From positions 1-39,014 of IMG/VR virus record IMGVR_UViG_3300030110_005187: DNA of 39,014 nucleotides. One strand, given 5' to 3'. This document shows, piece after piece, positions 16,403 through 24,379 of the stretch. Both the position numbers and the translations under genes were made by a program. Every line of letters begins with the position of its first letter. Position 1 is the stretch's first letter. Source of the stretch: a virus. The notes under the pieces were generated by a model. It did not search any database. It was not told the DNA's origin and worked only from the letters and a program-made list of their open reading frames with translations.

Positions 16403-16770
16403 TTTTGACTATCTCCTGGTAATACTCGATATGAATCTGAATCTTCGTGGTGTGTAGATACTTCAAATATTCTACCATCAGTTAATGCTTTTATTTGATG
16501 TGGTTGTCCAGGTCTTTGTCTGACAACATCACCTTCACTTAGTTGGTCTTCATAAATCTGTGCTGTCTCAGTATCTATCCACCTATATATAAATTTACCC
16601 TCTTCGACATACCAAGTCTCATCTTTATTCATATGATAATGCATAGAAAATCTACAACCCTCTTTGAACACCAAAACTTTTCCACAATACATATCATTGT
16701 TTTCTATTACTATTTCTTCTCCCCAACCCTTGGGAACACAACAACCCTTAGTTACTTCTGGATTTACCAC
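16399..16770 (-). CDS. Cupin-fold sugar isomerase-like protein
   Basis: 123 residues of a single cupin, similar to the C-terminal (phosphomannose isomerase type II) cupins. Metal ligands can be placed in SMHYHMNKDETW (His, His, Glu) and PGQPHQI (His). GTG 16770-16768 is chosen as start because GGGAG lies five bases upstream; an in-frame TTG at 16782 overlaps that ribosome site and is unlikely. Could isomerise or epimerise a sugar phosphate feeding the kinase that follows. Confidence 0.72.
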   Translation of the reverse strand: MVNPEVTKGCCVPKGWGEEIVIENNDMYCGKVLVFKEGCRFSMHYHMNKDETWYVEEGKFIYRWIDTETAQIYEDQLSEGDVVRQRPGQPHQIKALTDGRIFEVSTHHEDSDSYRVLPGDSQK

Positions 16771-17162
16771 GATATCTCCCAATCGTTAAATTCGGCTGCT
16801 AAACAATCTGTCTTATAGTCCTTTCTACCACCAATGGATTCTTGTAATTTATTTTTAGCAATATTTCTAATACCATTCAATCCATGTGTTAGTTGTAAAT
16901 TTTCTCCAGCATTAATTCCCTTACGAGCTTCAGATTCATTATGCCATATGTGAAGATTCATCTGAGACATTACTATTATTGCTCGTATATCATCACCACT
17001 TAATATAACACTTTCTTCTGACAAAATCAAGTTAATATCGTGAATAATTTCATTTATTTCTTTAGCATATTCTTCCTTATGTTCAGGTATAAAAACTTCC
17101 TTTAATTGTGTAATAGAAAGTCTATCCACCAATTCAGCTAATGTTGGTAAGTATTTTCTCAT
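16764..17162 (-). CDS. Conserved-looking hypothetical protein (132 aa)
   Basis: Starts MRKYLPTLAELVDRLSI; ATG 17162-17160 makes an ATGA overlap with the dehydratase gene and has GGAG nine bases away, so it is preferred to an upstream TTG at 17177. The protein is helical and soluble. VDRLSITQLK and NLHIWHNESEAR are reminiscent of pieces of the DUF4254 family, but the order is not the same, so no assignment is made. The C-terminal stretch (GGRKDYKTDC, FNDWEISW) is distinctive. Context suggests a role in the sugar pathway. Confidence 0.6.
   Translation of the reverse strand: MRKYLPTLAELVDRLSITQLKEVFIPEHKEEYAKEINEIIHDINLILSEESVILSGDDIRAIIVMSQMNLHIWHNESEARKGINAGENLQLTHGLNGIRNIAKNKLQESIGGRKDYKTDCLAAEFNDWEISW
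16776..16780 (-). promoter_or_regulatory. Ribosome-binding site deciding a GTG start
   Basis: GGGAG on the minus strand, five bases ahead of GTG 16770-16768. It lies within the last codons of the upstream gene and rules out the longer TTG start of the cupin gene. Confidence 0.65.
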
Positions 17163-18127
17163 AGAATTTCTCTCCAATAATTTAGTAAATCCTCACATAC
17201 ATTTGTTAGATTTTTCATCGGTGTCCAAGCAAACTCATGTCTGAACTTGGTTGTGTCTGGTATCTGTAATGTGATATCTGTAGGTCTGACTCTATCAGGA
17301 TCTAATTTCTTTTTTAAATCTTTCTTAGTAGACATACTGATTAATTTGTCTAATGCCTCCCCAACCGTACAAGTTTGATCCCCACCTATGTTATATACCT
17401 CTCCAAATTTATTACTATTAGAACACACCCAATAAGCACTTATTGCATCGTCAATATGAGCATAGGTTCTTGTTGAATTTAAGTTACCATGATATATAAA
17501 TTGTTCACCATTAAGTTTTTCAGCCTTGGCAATCTGACGAGCAAATGATGACAGAGCAAACTCTTTACCCCTACGAGCACCCTCATGACTAAACATACGA
17601 GTAATGATAATCTTCATATCATATGCCTTGTGATAATATTGGGACATCAAATCGTGTCCAACTTTTGATATAGAATATGGATTAGCAGGTCTAATAGGAT
17701 TTGTTTCCGTAATAGGTACTTCATCTTTATTTGGATTCCCATAAACTTCTGATGATGATACACTAACTATTGTTGGATTATAATCGGACTCCTTTATTGA
17801 TTCTAATAAATGAGTAGTACCTATAATATTAGTTTGTAAAGTAATTACTGGTATTTTAAAACTTACCTCTGGAAAACTTTGTGCTGCGAAATGAAATACC
17901 TTACTTGGTTTTGATATCTCTACTGCTCTCTTTACTGACATACCATCAAGTAAATCACAATCAATATATTCAAACGAATCGTGATTAATATGGTCTAAAT
18001 TCTTTGTGTCTTCCATCCATCGTTTTGTACAATACACTTTTTGGTCTGGTCGTATTGCATACTTCAGTATGTAGTCAACCATATGACTACCCACAAATCC
18101 AGTTGCTCCGGTTATTAATATGTTCAT
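17159..18127 (-). CDS. GDP-mannose 4,6-dehydratase-like SDR
   Basis: 322 residues. NAD(P) loop TGATGFVG (6-13), SSSEVYG (124-130), and Tyr151/Lys155 in YSISK are intact. RMFSHEGARRGKEF and the late DPDRVRPTD with IPDTTK are features of GDP-mannose 4,6-dehydratases, which produce GDP-4-keto-6-deoxymannose, the starting point for fucose, colitose, perosamine and related sugars. GDP-heptose dehydratases belong to the same group and cannot be excluded. This product would be the natural substrate for the ColD-like enzyme about 6 kb away. Confidence 0.82.
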   Translation of the reverse strand: MNILITGATGFVGSHMVDYILKYAIRPDQKVYCTKRWMEDTKNLDHINHDSFEYIDCDLLDGMSVKRAVEISKPSKVFHFAAQSFPEVSFKIPVITLQTNIIGTTHLLESIKESDYNPTIVSVSSSEVYGNPNKDEVPITETNPIRPANPYSISKVGHDLMSQYYHKAYDMKIIITRMFSHEGARRGKEFALSSFARQIAKAEKLNGEQFIYHGNLNSTRTYAHIDDAISAYWVCSNSNKFGEVYNIGGDQTCTVGEALDKLISMSTKKDLKKKLDPDRVRPTDITLQIPDTTKFRHEFAWTPMKNLTNVCEDLLNYWREIL

Positions 18128-18128
18128 A

Positions 18129-18890
18129 TTATAATCCTATTTCTTTTCTCATCGCGTTATAACCACTCTCAAACTTTTCACCTTTTACTATGTAAGTGGC
18201 AGAATACATACCTCTCATATTTGTTGATTTATTTGGATATGAGCCATGAATTAGATTTCCATGTTGTATATACATATCACCAGCACTACCTATAACATCA
18301 TTTTTTTTATATTTACTCGGTACTTCAACTTCGTTACCTGGTTTGTTTTCGCTGTTCCAACCTTGATGTGATTCAAACTCCATCAACCCCTCTTTATGCG
18401 AACCAGGATAATTGTAGATACAACCATTTTCTTTTGTGACATCATCTAAAAATATATTAATTGTAAGTGTTAATCCATTTTTATTTTTTGAATACGAGTT
18501 ATCTTGATGCGGTCTCCATGCTTGTTCAGAAAACTTAGTGCCTGGTTTTTTCCATATCATATGTGTAGACAAACCATAGAACTCTTTTTCATATAGATAT
18601 TCTAACTCACTAACTACTCTTCTGTCTCTTAGTAATTCTCTTATTTTTACAGAGTTCAACTGGCATTTTTCTAAATAATCAACTCTATCTCTTATTGATC
18701 TAGTTATTTTATGTGTACTTTGTGCCACAAGAAAATCATACCTATCTGGATTAAGCATGTTGGTATAGTCATCTGTGGTATGTTGTTCAAGTATATCTTT
18801 TATATAATTACATTCACCTCTTGACAAAACATTCTCTATGAGTACATAACCATTCTGTTCGTAAAATAATTTATTATGTAATAAGTTCAT
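18129..18890 (-). CDS. Phytanoyl-CoA dioxygenase (PhyH)-family oxygenase
   Basis: 253 residues. Iron ligands: PHQD (His128, Asp130) and His215 in LIHGSYPN; Arg226 is the likely 2-oxoglutarate anchor. YPGSHKEG is the family's typical lid segment. PhyH-family enzymes hydroxylate many small molecules. It is one of two iron/2-oxoglutarate oxygenases in this cluster and is of an unrelated subfamily to the one at 14782-15621. It lies between two nucleotide-sugar SDR genes and overlaps one by 17 bases. Confidence 0.83.
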   Translation of the reverse strand: MNLLHNKLFYEQNGYVLIENVLSRGECNYIKDILEQHTTDDYTNMLNPDRYDFLVAQSTHKITRSIRDRVDYLEKCQLNSVKIRELLRDRRVVSELEYLYEKEFYGLSTHMIWKKPGTKFSEQAWRPHQDNSYSKNKNGLTLTINIFLDDVTKENGCIYNYPGSHKEGLMEFESHQGWNSENKPGNEVEVPSKYKKNDVIGSAGDMYIQHGNLIHGSYPNKSTNMRGMYSATYIVKGEKFESGYNAMRKEIGL

Positions 18891-19815
18891 TTACTACATC
18901 CTCTAATTTTACACATGGATTCCAATCATAGTTTTTTATTGCTCTACTAATATCCAACTTCAAGTTGTTCTCTCTACTTGGTTTACTTGTGTCGTAAACA
19001 ATCTGTAAATCTTTTTTACTAACTTTTACTATCGTCTCAACTATCTCTGATACTGACATTGGTCTTCCAGTTGCGATATTTAGTAAGTCAAAGTTTTCTT
19101 CTTGTCGGTGTATTACTAAATCTATTAAGACCATTAAATCGTCAACACTCAATAAGTCTTTTTTCTCTTTACCATCTCCCCAAACTTCTATCTTGTCCTC
19201 TGCTTGTTTTACTTTTTGAATCATCGTAGAAAAGAAATGTGCTTTTTCTACATCTGTCTTGTCATACTTTCCAATTATATTGGTCTGTCTTAGTGCAGTA
19301 TACTTGGTGTTTCCAAGTTTAGAATAGAACTTACACATATTTTCAAGGTAAACTTTTGTTGTACCACCACCAAAATATATCTTATCTTCGTCAATAGTCC
19401 CTTTGAAATCACTTTCTTTAGTATCTTCGTCTTCGTACATCACCGTACAGCTTGGAAATATTACATGCTCAACATTAGACTCTAATGCTAATTTGAATAT
19501 TAAAGAGTTCATTATAACATTGTTTGTCACATGAAGATATGGTTTTTCTATAGCATCAACTATGTTTGAAGACACTGCTGCATACTGAAGAATTATATCA
19601 CAACCACCATACAATGCTTTTTTCACATCCCATTCTTTTGTCAAGTCTGATTGCACCCACTGCACTTTGTCTCCATACAAATCAATCACATCCTTCTTCT
19701 TGTGATAAGTTGCTCTAATTTCATACTCGTCTTTTTTAGCAGGTTGTAAAAAATATTCAATCAGATTTCTCCCTTGAAATCCATTACCACCACAAATTAA
19801 AAGTTTTTTCTTCAT
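18874..19815 (-). CDS. Nucleotide-sugar epimerase/dehydratase (GDP-fucose-synthase-like), catalytic Tyr replaced
   Basis: 313-residue extended SDR. NAD(P) loop GGNGFQG at 9-15; FPSCTVMYED gives the Ser-containing segment before the active site. The expected YxxxK reads GGTTK: Lys154 is kept but position 150 is Gly, with a Tyr three residues earlier (YFGGGTTK). VWGDGKEKKDLLSVDD is normal for the fucose-synthase/epimerase group. Another SDR in this operon shows the same change. Either the fold shifts the Tyr or the enzyme is specialised. Confidence 0.72.
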   Translation of the reverse strand: MKKKLLICGGNGFQGRNLIEYFLQPAKKDEYEIRATYHKKKDVIDLYGDKVQWVQSDLTKEWDVKKALYGGCDIILQYAAVSSNIVDAIEKPYLHVTNNVIMNSLIFKLALESNVEHVIFPSCTVMYEDEDTKESDFKGTIDEDKIYFGGGTTKVYLENMCKFYSKLGNTKYTALRQTNIIGKYDKTDVEKAHFFSTMIQKVKQAEDKIEVWGDGKEKKDLLSVDDLMVLIDLVIHRQEENFDLLNIATGRPMSVSEIVETIVKVSKKDLQIVYDTSKPSRENNLKLDISRAIKNYDWNPCVKLEDVVNELIT

Positions 19816-19825
19816 ATATAAAAAC

Positions 19826-20530
19826 TCATTTTATAATATTCTCATATTCTAATAAAACAGATTCGGAACTTCTAAGTCTTTCAGCATCCTCTTCAATACC
19901 AGGTGTTACATAAGTGTATTGTCCCCACTTTGGACTATTATTAAATAGTTCACTAACATACTCTAAAGTGATAGTATCTTTTGCCATAAAGTTAACAACA
20001 CCCCCTTTGTCGTAAGTGTCTATAAATTTTAGTAAGTCTGAATGAAGAATGTAATTAAACTTTGAATCTTTTGACAAAGTTAGTTTTGGATTTTTCTCAG
20101 TTATTATTCTATGAACCGTATTTGGTCTAATGTCTTTTCCTAACAGAGCAGGAACTCTAATTACCAAAGGTGATTCGGATAGTTGCAAAACCATTGCTTC
20201 AGATAGTTTTTTTCCAAGACCATAACTTGAAATCTCATCTTCATACACAATTAAACTTGATATGTAAACAAACTTTTTATGTGGAATATGTAGTAATTCA
20301 TTTGTCAAAAGAATACTTCCATCAACGAACTCAAAATAGTCTGTGATTTCTGGTCCTCTTTCGTTACTGAAAGCAGAATGTATTATAACATCATACTCTT
20401 CATGTATTATTTCAGATGAATATCTATTTTGTCTTGTCAAGGTGGTTACACTATCTAAGGTATCAGAAACATATTTTCCGAACCCACTTGTTGCTCCAGT
20501 TAGTAGTATTTTTTTATCTGTTAAATGCAT
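19826..20530 (-). CDS. Short NAD(P)-dependent sugar reductase/epimerase (SDR)
   Basis: 234 residues, short for an extended SDR. NAD(P) loop TGATSGFG at 11-18; FVYISS leads to Tyr103/Lys107 in YGLGK, intact. The C-terminal substrate domain is reduced, like that of some RmlD-type 4-keto reductases. It could reduce the keto sugar formed by the neighbouring dehydratases. It overlaps the upstream SDR gene by 17 bases. Confidence 0.72.
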   Translation of the reverse strand: MHLTDKKILLTGATSGFGKYVSDTLDSVTTLTRQNRYSSEIIHEEYDVIIHSAFSNERGPEITDYFEFVDGSILLTNELLHIPHKKFVYISSLIVYEDEISSYGLGKKLSEAMVLQLSESPLVIRVPALLGKDIRPNTVHRIITEKNPKLTLSKDSKFNYILHSDLLKFIDTYDKGGVVNFMAKDTITLEYVSELFNNSPKWGQYTYVTPGIEEDAERLRSSESVLLEYENIIK

Positions 20531-21473
20531 GATACTTCTCGTCCATTAGATTAACATTAGAAAGAAACCATTCTATTGTTTTTGAGATACCATCTTTCAG
20601 ACTAACACTTGGTTTAAATCCATATGATTCTGCTCTCTTTGTATCAAACATTCTAACCATATCACCCATAGGTTTGTCCGTATCCCAAACGATTTCTTTT
20701 TTAAATTTAGATGTTATCGTTTCTGCTAACTCTTTTATAGTTACTCCAGTTCCACTACCAAGGTTTATTGGTTCAGTAACTTTGTTTTCAACCATATGTA
20801 ACATTCCTCTTGCTACATCACCTGCGTAAATAAAATCTCTAATAGGTGAACCATCACCCCAAACTGAAACAACATCATTCTCATATGCTTTTCTTATTAA
20901 CGATGGGATTACCATAGAACTTTTTGGATCAAAGTTATCATACTCACCATAGACATTTGCTGGTCTGACTATTGATACATTTGATTTACCATTTTGTTTT
21001 GAATATGCTTCTGCTTGTAACTCACCCATTCTTTTTGCCCATCCACCAAACCAATCAAGTTTAGATGGATATCCTTTCCAAACATCGTCCTCTACAAATA
21101 CATCTGCCGGTGGATACACTCCAACTGTGCTCGTGTACAGATACCAATCAACTTCACTCTTCATTGCTGCACCCATCATATTCGTATTGAATTGTAACAT
21201 GGGTGTCATTATATCTGCTGGTCTTTCCTCTATAATCTTTGGTGACGCTTTTATACCAACTAAATTAAAAACAACATCCATACCATGACATACAGAAACA
21301 CAAGTATCGTAATTAGTTAAGTCAACTTTTCTGTATGTAATACCATCTATATCTTTTGGTCTTTTTAAATCAGCGACATAAATGTCACATTCTTTATCTT
21401 GTAATAGTTTGACGAGTTGTCTTCCTATCATTCCACCACCACCAGTAACTAATATTTTTTTGTCTTTAATCAT
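20514..21473 (-). CDS. NAD-dependent nucleotide-sugar epimerase, catalytic Tyr replaced
   Basis: 319 residues. NAD(P) loop GGGGMIG at 11-17, YLYTSTVGVY leading to the active site, and VWGDGSPIRDFIYAGD as in GDP-fucose synthases and UDP-glucose epimerases. Normal relatives read YGWAKR; here the sequence is WFGGWAKRMGEL, so Lys147 is kept and position 143 is Gly. The family usually needs that Tyr for proton transfer. Transcribed just after the thiamine-diphosphate enzyme pair. Confidence 0.75.
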   Translation of the reverse strand: MIKDKKILVTGGGGMIGRQLVKLLQDKECDIYVADLKRPKDIDGITYRKVDLTNYDTCVSVCHGMDVVFNLVGIKASPKIIEERPADIMTPMLQFNTNMMGAAMKSEVDWYLYTSTVGVYPPADVFVEDDVWKGYPSKLDWFGGWAKRMGELQAEAYSKQNGKSNVSIVRPANVYGEYDNFDPKSSMVIPSLIRKAYENDVVSVWGDGSPIRDFIYAGDVARGMLHMVENKVTEPINLGSGTGVTIKELAETITSKFKKEIVWDTDKPMGDMVRMFDTKRAESYGFKPSVSLKDGISKTIEWFLSNVNLMDEKYHAFNR

Positions 21474-22374
21474 TTATTATTTTCATCACTCTATTAAATA
21501 TTTTTTCTGAACTTGGTGGTAGATTATCTACATCTTTATGAAAACCAGCGGTTCTATGGTCTAATCCCATTGTGTAAACTTTCTTATCAGATTGTAACAT
21601 CATACGATGTGCAATACTACTAGCAACTCCTTGCTCATAATCATCATCCAATACGATACCACCAAACTTCGAGCTATTTAATTGTCTTTTCCATATTTCT
21701 GTAAAAAGAAATGGTTTAATCCATAACTGATGAATTATACTAGCCTTTATCCCTTGTTTCTCTAATTCCTTTCTAGCTTCTTCAGCATCAAATCTTGTGA
21801 TTGAAATTGGAAATAAAACAACATCAGGTTCATCATGAAATACATCTCCTAATTCATCTGTATTATCATAACTTCGTCTATGCTCTGAGACATAATATAC
21901 ATCATCTTCTTTCATAAAACTTTTATAAGCAAACTCATATTCCTTTGGTGTCATTGGTGATATTATCTTTGTACCTGGCATTCTTTGATATAATGAATGA
22001 TGTGATGAACCAGCAACAGGACCCATACCACCCTCCATAGCAATACTTCTGATAAATATTGGGCAAGGTCTATCCCAAACTTCTTTTGATTTTGAAGCAT
22101 AGTTAACAATCATTGGAGCATTATACCATTGAAATCCTTGATACCTTACCACATAAATTGGTCTTATACCTTGTAGTCCAGCACCAACAACGAATCCACC
22201 ATTTGCCACATCAGCCGTAGTAACCTCTACCATTCCCTCGTCTTCATACATTTTAGGTAAAGTTCCACCTACCCAACCAACTGCAGTTAGACATTGCCCA
22301 AAACACAGACCATTTTCTTCAGTAAGATGTTTTTTTGTTATTTCTTTTATTGTTTCTCTAACTGTCTTTGCCAT
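21466..22374 (-). CDS. Thiamine-diphosphate E1 component, beta subunit-like
   Basis: 302 residues resembling the beta subunit of 2-oxoacid dehydrogenase E1 and split transketolases: a pyrimidine-binding domain (GLQGIRPIYVV, MIVNYASKS, GSSHHSLYQ) and a C-terminal domain (SIIHQLWIKPF, GIVLDDD). The Glu that activates the cofactor in relatives lines up with Asp55. It overlaps the alpha subunit by 28 bases, as expected for a heterotetramer. No E2 or E3 partner is encoded here, so a normal dehydrogenase complex is not expected. Confidence 0.78.
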   Translation of the reverse strand: MAKTVRETIKEITKKHLTEENGLCFGQCLTAVGWVGGTLPKMYEDEGMVEVTTADVANGGFVVGAGLQGIRPIYVVRYQGFQWYNAPMIVNYASKSKEVWDRPCPIFIRSIAMEGGMGPVAGSSHHSLYQRMPGTKIISPMTPKEYEFAYKSFMKEDDVYYVSEHRRSYDNTDELGDVFHDEPDVVLFPISITRFDAEEARKELEKQGIKASIIHQLWIKPFLFTEIWKRQLNSSKFGGIVLDDDYEQGVASSIAHRMMLQSDKKVYTMGLDHRTAGFHKDVDNLPPSSEKIFNRVMKIIND

Positions 22375-23174
22375 AATTTCGTTACTAATTTTTTATTTTG
22401 TTCGTGTATCTTTTTACCTTCATCACCAAGTTGTCCCATCTCATCTTCATACCTATCAAACACATTCTCATCATCTATGCCAGCTCCAGCATGCCAGTAT
22501 TTTCTAATTGTGTTGATGTTCAACAATAATGGTTTTTTAAATACACCTTGAAGACAGTTATATATGTCAGGTGGAAAGTCCGTTGTATCAAGAGCATCAA
22601 CACCAAAACCACGCGCTACTTCATGCATGTCCCAACTGCGTCTTACCGACTTTTCAGTAAGAATAGATAAGTTATTGTCTTCAACTACAAAAAGTATAGG
22701 TAGATTCTTTGTAGCAGCCCACCCTATACTACTGAAGACATAATCCTCTTCTGCTGATGAATCACCCATGAAAACTATCGTTGGTTTTCTTGTCGCGTAA
22801 CAAGAACCTACAGCAATAGGAACTTGACTACCCATTAAACCATCATGCCCATATATATTTTTTTCCTTACTATGTATTGAAGCAGAACCACCCATACCAT
22901 TAGCACAACCACTTTTCCTACCTAACAACTCATCAATCAACTGAACCACATCTCCACCAAAAGATAAATAAGTAGCATGACCTCTGTGTTGAATAAAAAT
23001 ATCAGGTTCTATATTCATACTCTCTACCACTTGTGCAATAGTTGCTGATATGAACTCCTGTCCTACTGAAAGATAAATTGGATACTGAATAGTTTTATCT
23101 TGTAATTTGTTAAATACCACCTCATCAAAGTTTCTACATAATGAGGCTTTTTTAAATACTTCTATCTTATCCAT
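22347..23174 (-). CDS. Thiamine-diphosphate E1 component, alpha subunit-like
   Basis: 275 residues with the full cofactor motif: GDSSAEED at 137-144 and NN at 167-168. RGHATYL, CANGMGGSASIHS and GLMGSQVPIAVG match the alpha chains of pyruvate/acetoin dehydrogenase E1. It is shorter than bacterial E1 alpha (about 330-370), lacking part of the phosphorylation-loop region. In a sugar cluster, it may decarboxylate a 2-oxo acid and pass the two-carbon unit to a keto sugar. Confidence 0.82.
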   Translation of the reverse strand: MDKIEVFKKASLCRNFDEVVFNKLQDKTIQYPIYLSVGQEFISATIAQVVESMNIEPDIFIQHRGHATYLSFGGDVVQLIDELLGRKSGCANGMGGSASIHSKEKNIYGHDGLMGSQVPIAVGSCYATRKPTIVFMGDSSAEEDYVFSSIGWAATKNLPILFVVEDNNLSILTEKSVRRSWDMHEVARGFGVDALDTTDFPPDIYNCLQGVFKKPLLLNINTIRKYWHAGAGIDDENVFDRYEDEMGQLGDEGKKIHEQNKKLVTKLWQRQLEKQ

Positions 23175-23850
23175 AATCGTAAAGGTAGTCTAAACATTGT
23201 CTTTTGATTGTCATTATTAAAGTGTTTGTTTGTATGTGTGGAAATAGTTTAATCAATCTTTTAATTATTGCACAGGTAACAACATCACCAGCTTGTGCTA
23301 CCAAACTACCATCTACTGTTCTAATACCACCATCCAAAAACACTATGTTCTCATTATCATCTTTTAAATTAAAAGTATTTATTGTCTTAACTTTTTCCAC
23401 CTTTATATCACAATTACTGAAATTATAAGTAGAGTTTTTTTCTTCTATCCAAAGGCAGTCATCTTGTTTTGGTGTTTCATGGGTATTGTCTTCATATGGA
23501 TTTCCCTCTCTACCATATTTATCTTCTAACCTAATCAAATCGTGTTTATCTACAGGCGTTTCTATCTCAAATACACAAGCACCACTCTCTGATGTAGCTT
23601 TTGTGGAGTGAAATAAACCCTTCCTAATCATTGTCTTGGAGACAGGTTTTAAATCAAATTTGTCTCCAAGAAAAGATATCTGAGCCTCACCATCCAATAA
23701 TATCAAACCAGTAGTTTTGTTTGGATGACAATGCATAGATGTTTGATGATTGTGACCAATGTACAAAAACCATAGGGCTACCTTATCATTCTGATAAGCA
23801 AGATATTCATAACCCCACGGTTTTGAAACTACTGTTTTTTCATACGGCAT
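23167..23850 (-). CDS. Bicupin protein, phosphomannose isomerase type II-like
   Basis: 227 residues. VVSKPWGYEYLAY is the start seen in type II phosphomannose-isomerase cupins; SMHCHPNKT carries His ligands and a Glu comes later. A second half (from about 150) has a degenerate cupin pattern (FLDGGIRTVDGSLV, AQAGDVV). Could isomerise a sugar phosphate or bind a nucleotide sugar. Lies between E1 alpha and a DJ-1/PfpI gene, overlapping both slightly. Confidence 0.7.
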   Translation of the reverse strand: MPYEKTVVSKPWGYEYLAYQNDKVALWFLYIGHNHQTSMHCHPNKTTGLILLDGEAQISFLGDKFDLKPVSKTMIRKGLFHSTKATSESGACVFEIETPVDKHDLIRLEDKYGREGNPYEDNTHETPKQDDCLWIEEKNSTYNFSNCDIKVEKVKTINTFNLKDDNENIVFLDGGIRTVDGSLVAQAGDVVTCAIIKRLIKLFPHIQTNTLIMTIKRQCLDYLYDYG

Positions 23851-24379
23851 TGTTTATCTCAATAACCTTATTCATCCATTGTCCCATCCATTTGTAATGT
23901 GGGCAACAAACAAGATTATCAGAAACTACATATTCTGCATCAACAAAATTACCACCCGCATTAATCAAGTCATCTTTGATACTATAATAACCAGAGACAT
24001 CACGACCTGTGACTATTTCAGCAGATATTAACATCTGACCACCATGACAGATTGAACCAATAGTCTTACCTAATGTATCCCACTCTCTGATAAAGTTTAA
24101 CGCTGATTCTTCTTGTCTTAGTTTTTCAAGTGATTTAACTCCACCAGGAATAATCAATAAGTCATAATCATGCATATAGTCTTCAAACTTCTCATCATCA
24201 TCTAAGTCAAATACAGACTTAGTACATTCATTATATGTTCCAAGTATACCGTGAATCATACCTACTTTATTAGACATGATATCAACCTCATAACCACTTT
24301 CTTGTACCCTATAATAAGGATAGATTACCTCGTGGTCTTGATACTTTTCCCAAGTTAATATTAGTGCTTTTTTACTCAT
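23840..24379 (-). CDS. DJ-1/PfpI-family protein
   Basis: 179 residues. LLIIPGG (74-80) and SICHGGQML (109-117) are the family's elbow motifs, with nucleophile Cys111 followed by His112. Members include cysteine peptidase-like, glyoxalase III-like and chaperone enzymes. ATG 24379 is chosen over ATG 24391 because GAGG lies six bases upstream. Its placement right after the ColD-like gene suggests a role with reactive keto sugars, perhaps detoxifying aldehydes, but this is inference. Confidence 0.82.
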   Translation of the reverse strand: MSKKALILTWEKYQDHEVIYPYYRVQESGYEVDIMSNKVGMIHGILGTYNECTKSVFDLDDDEKFEDYMHDYDLLIIPGGVKSLEKLRQEESALNFIREWDTLGKTIGSICHGGQMLISAEIVTGRDVSGYYSIKDDLINAGGNFVDAEYVVSDNLVCCPHYKWMGQWMNKVIEINNAV

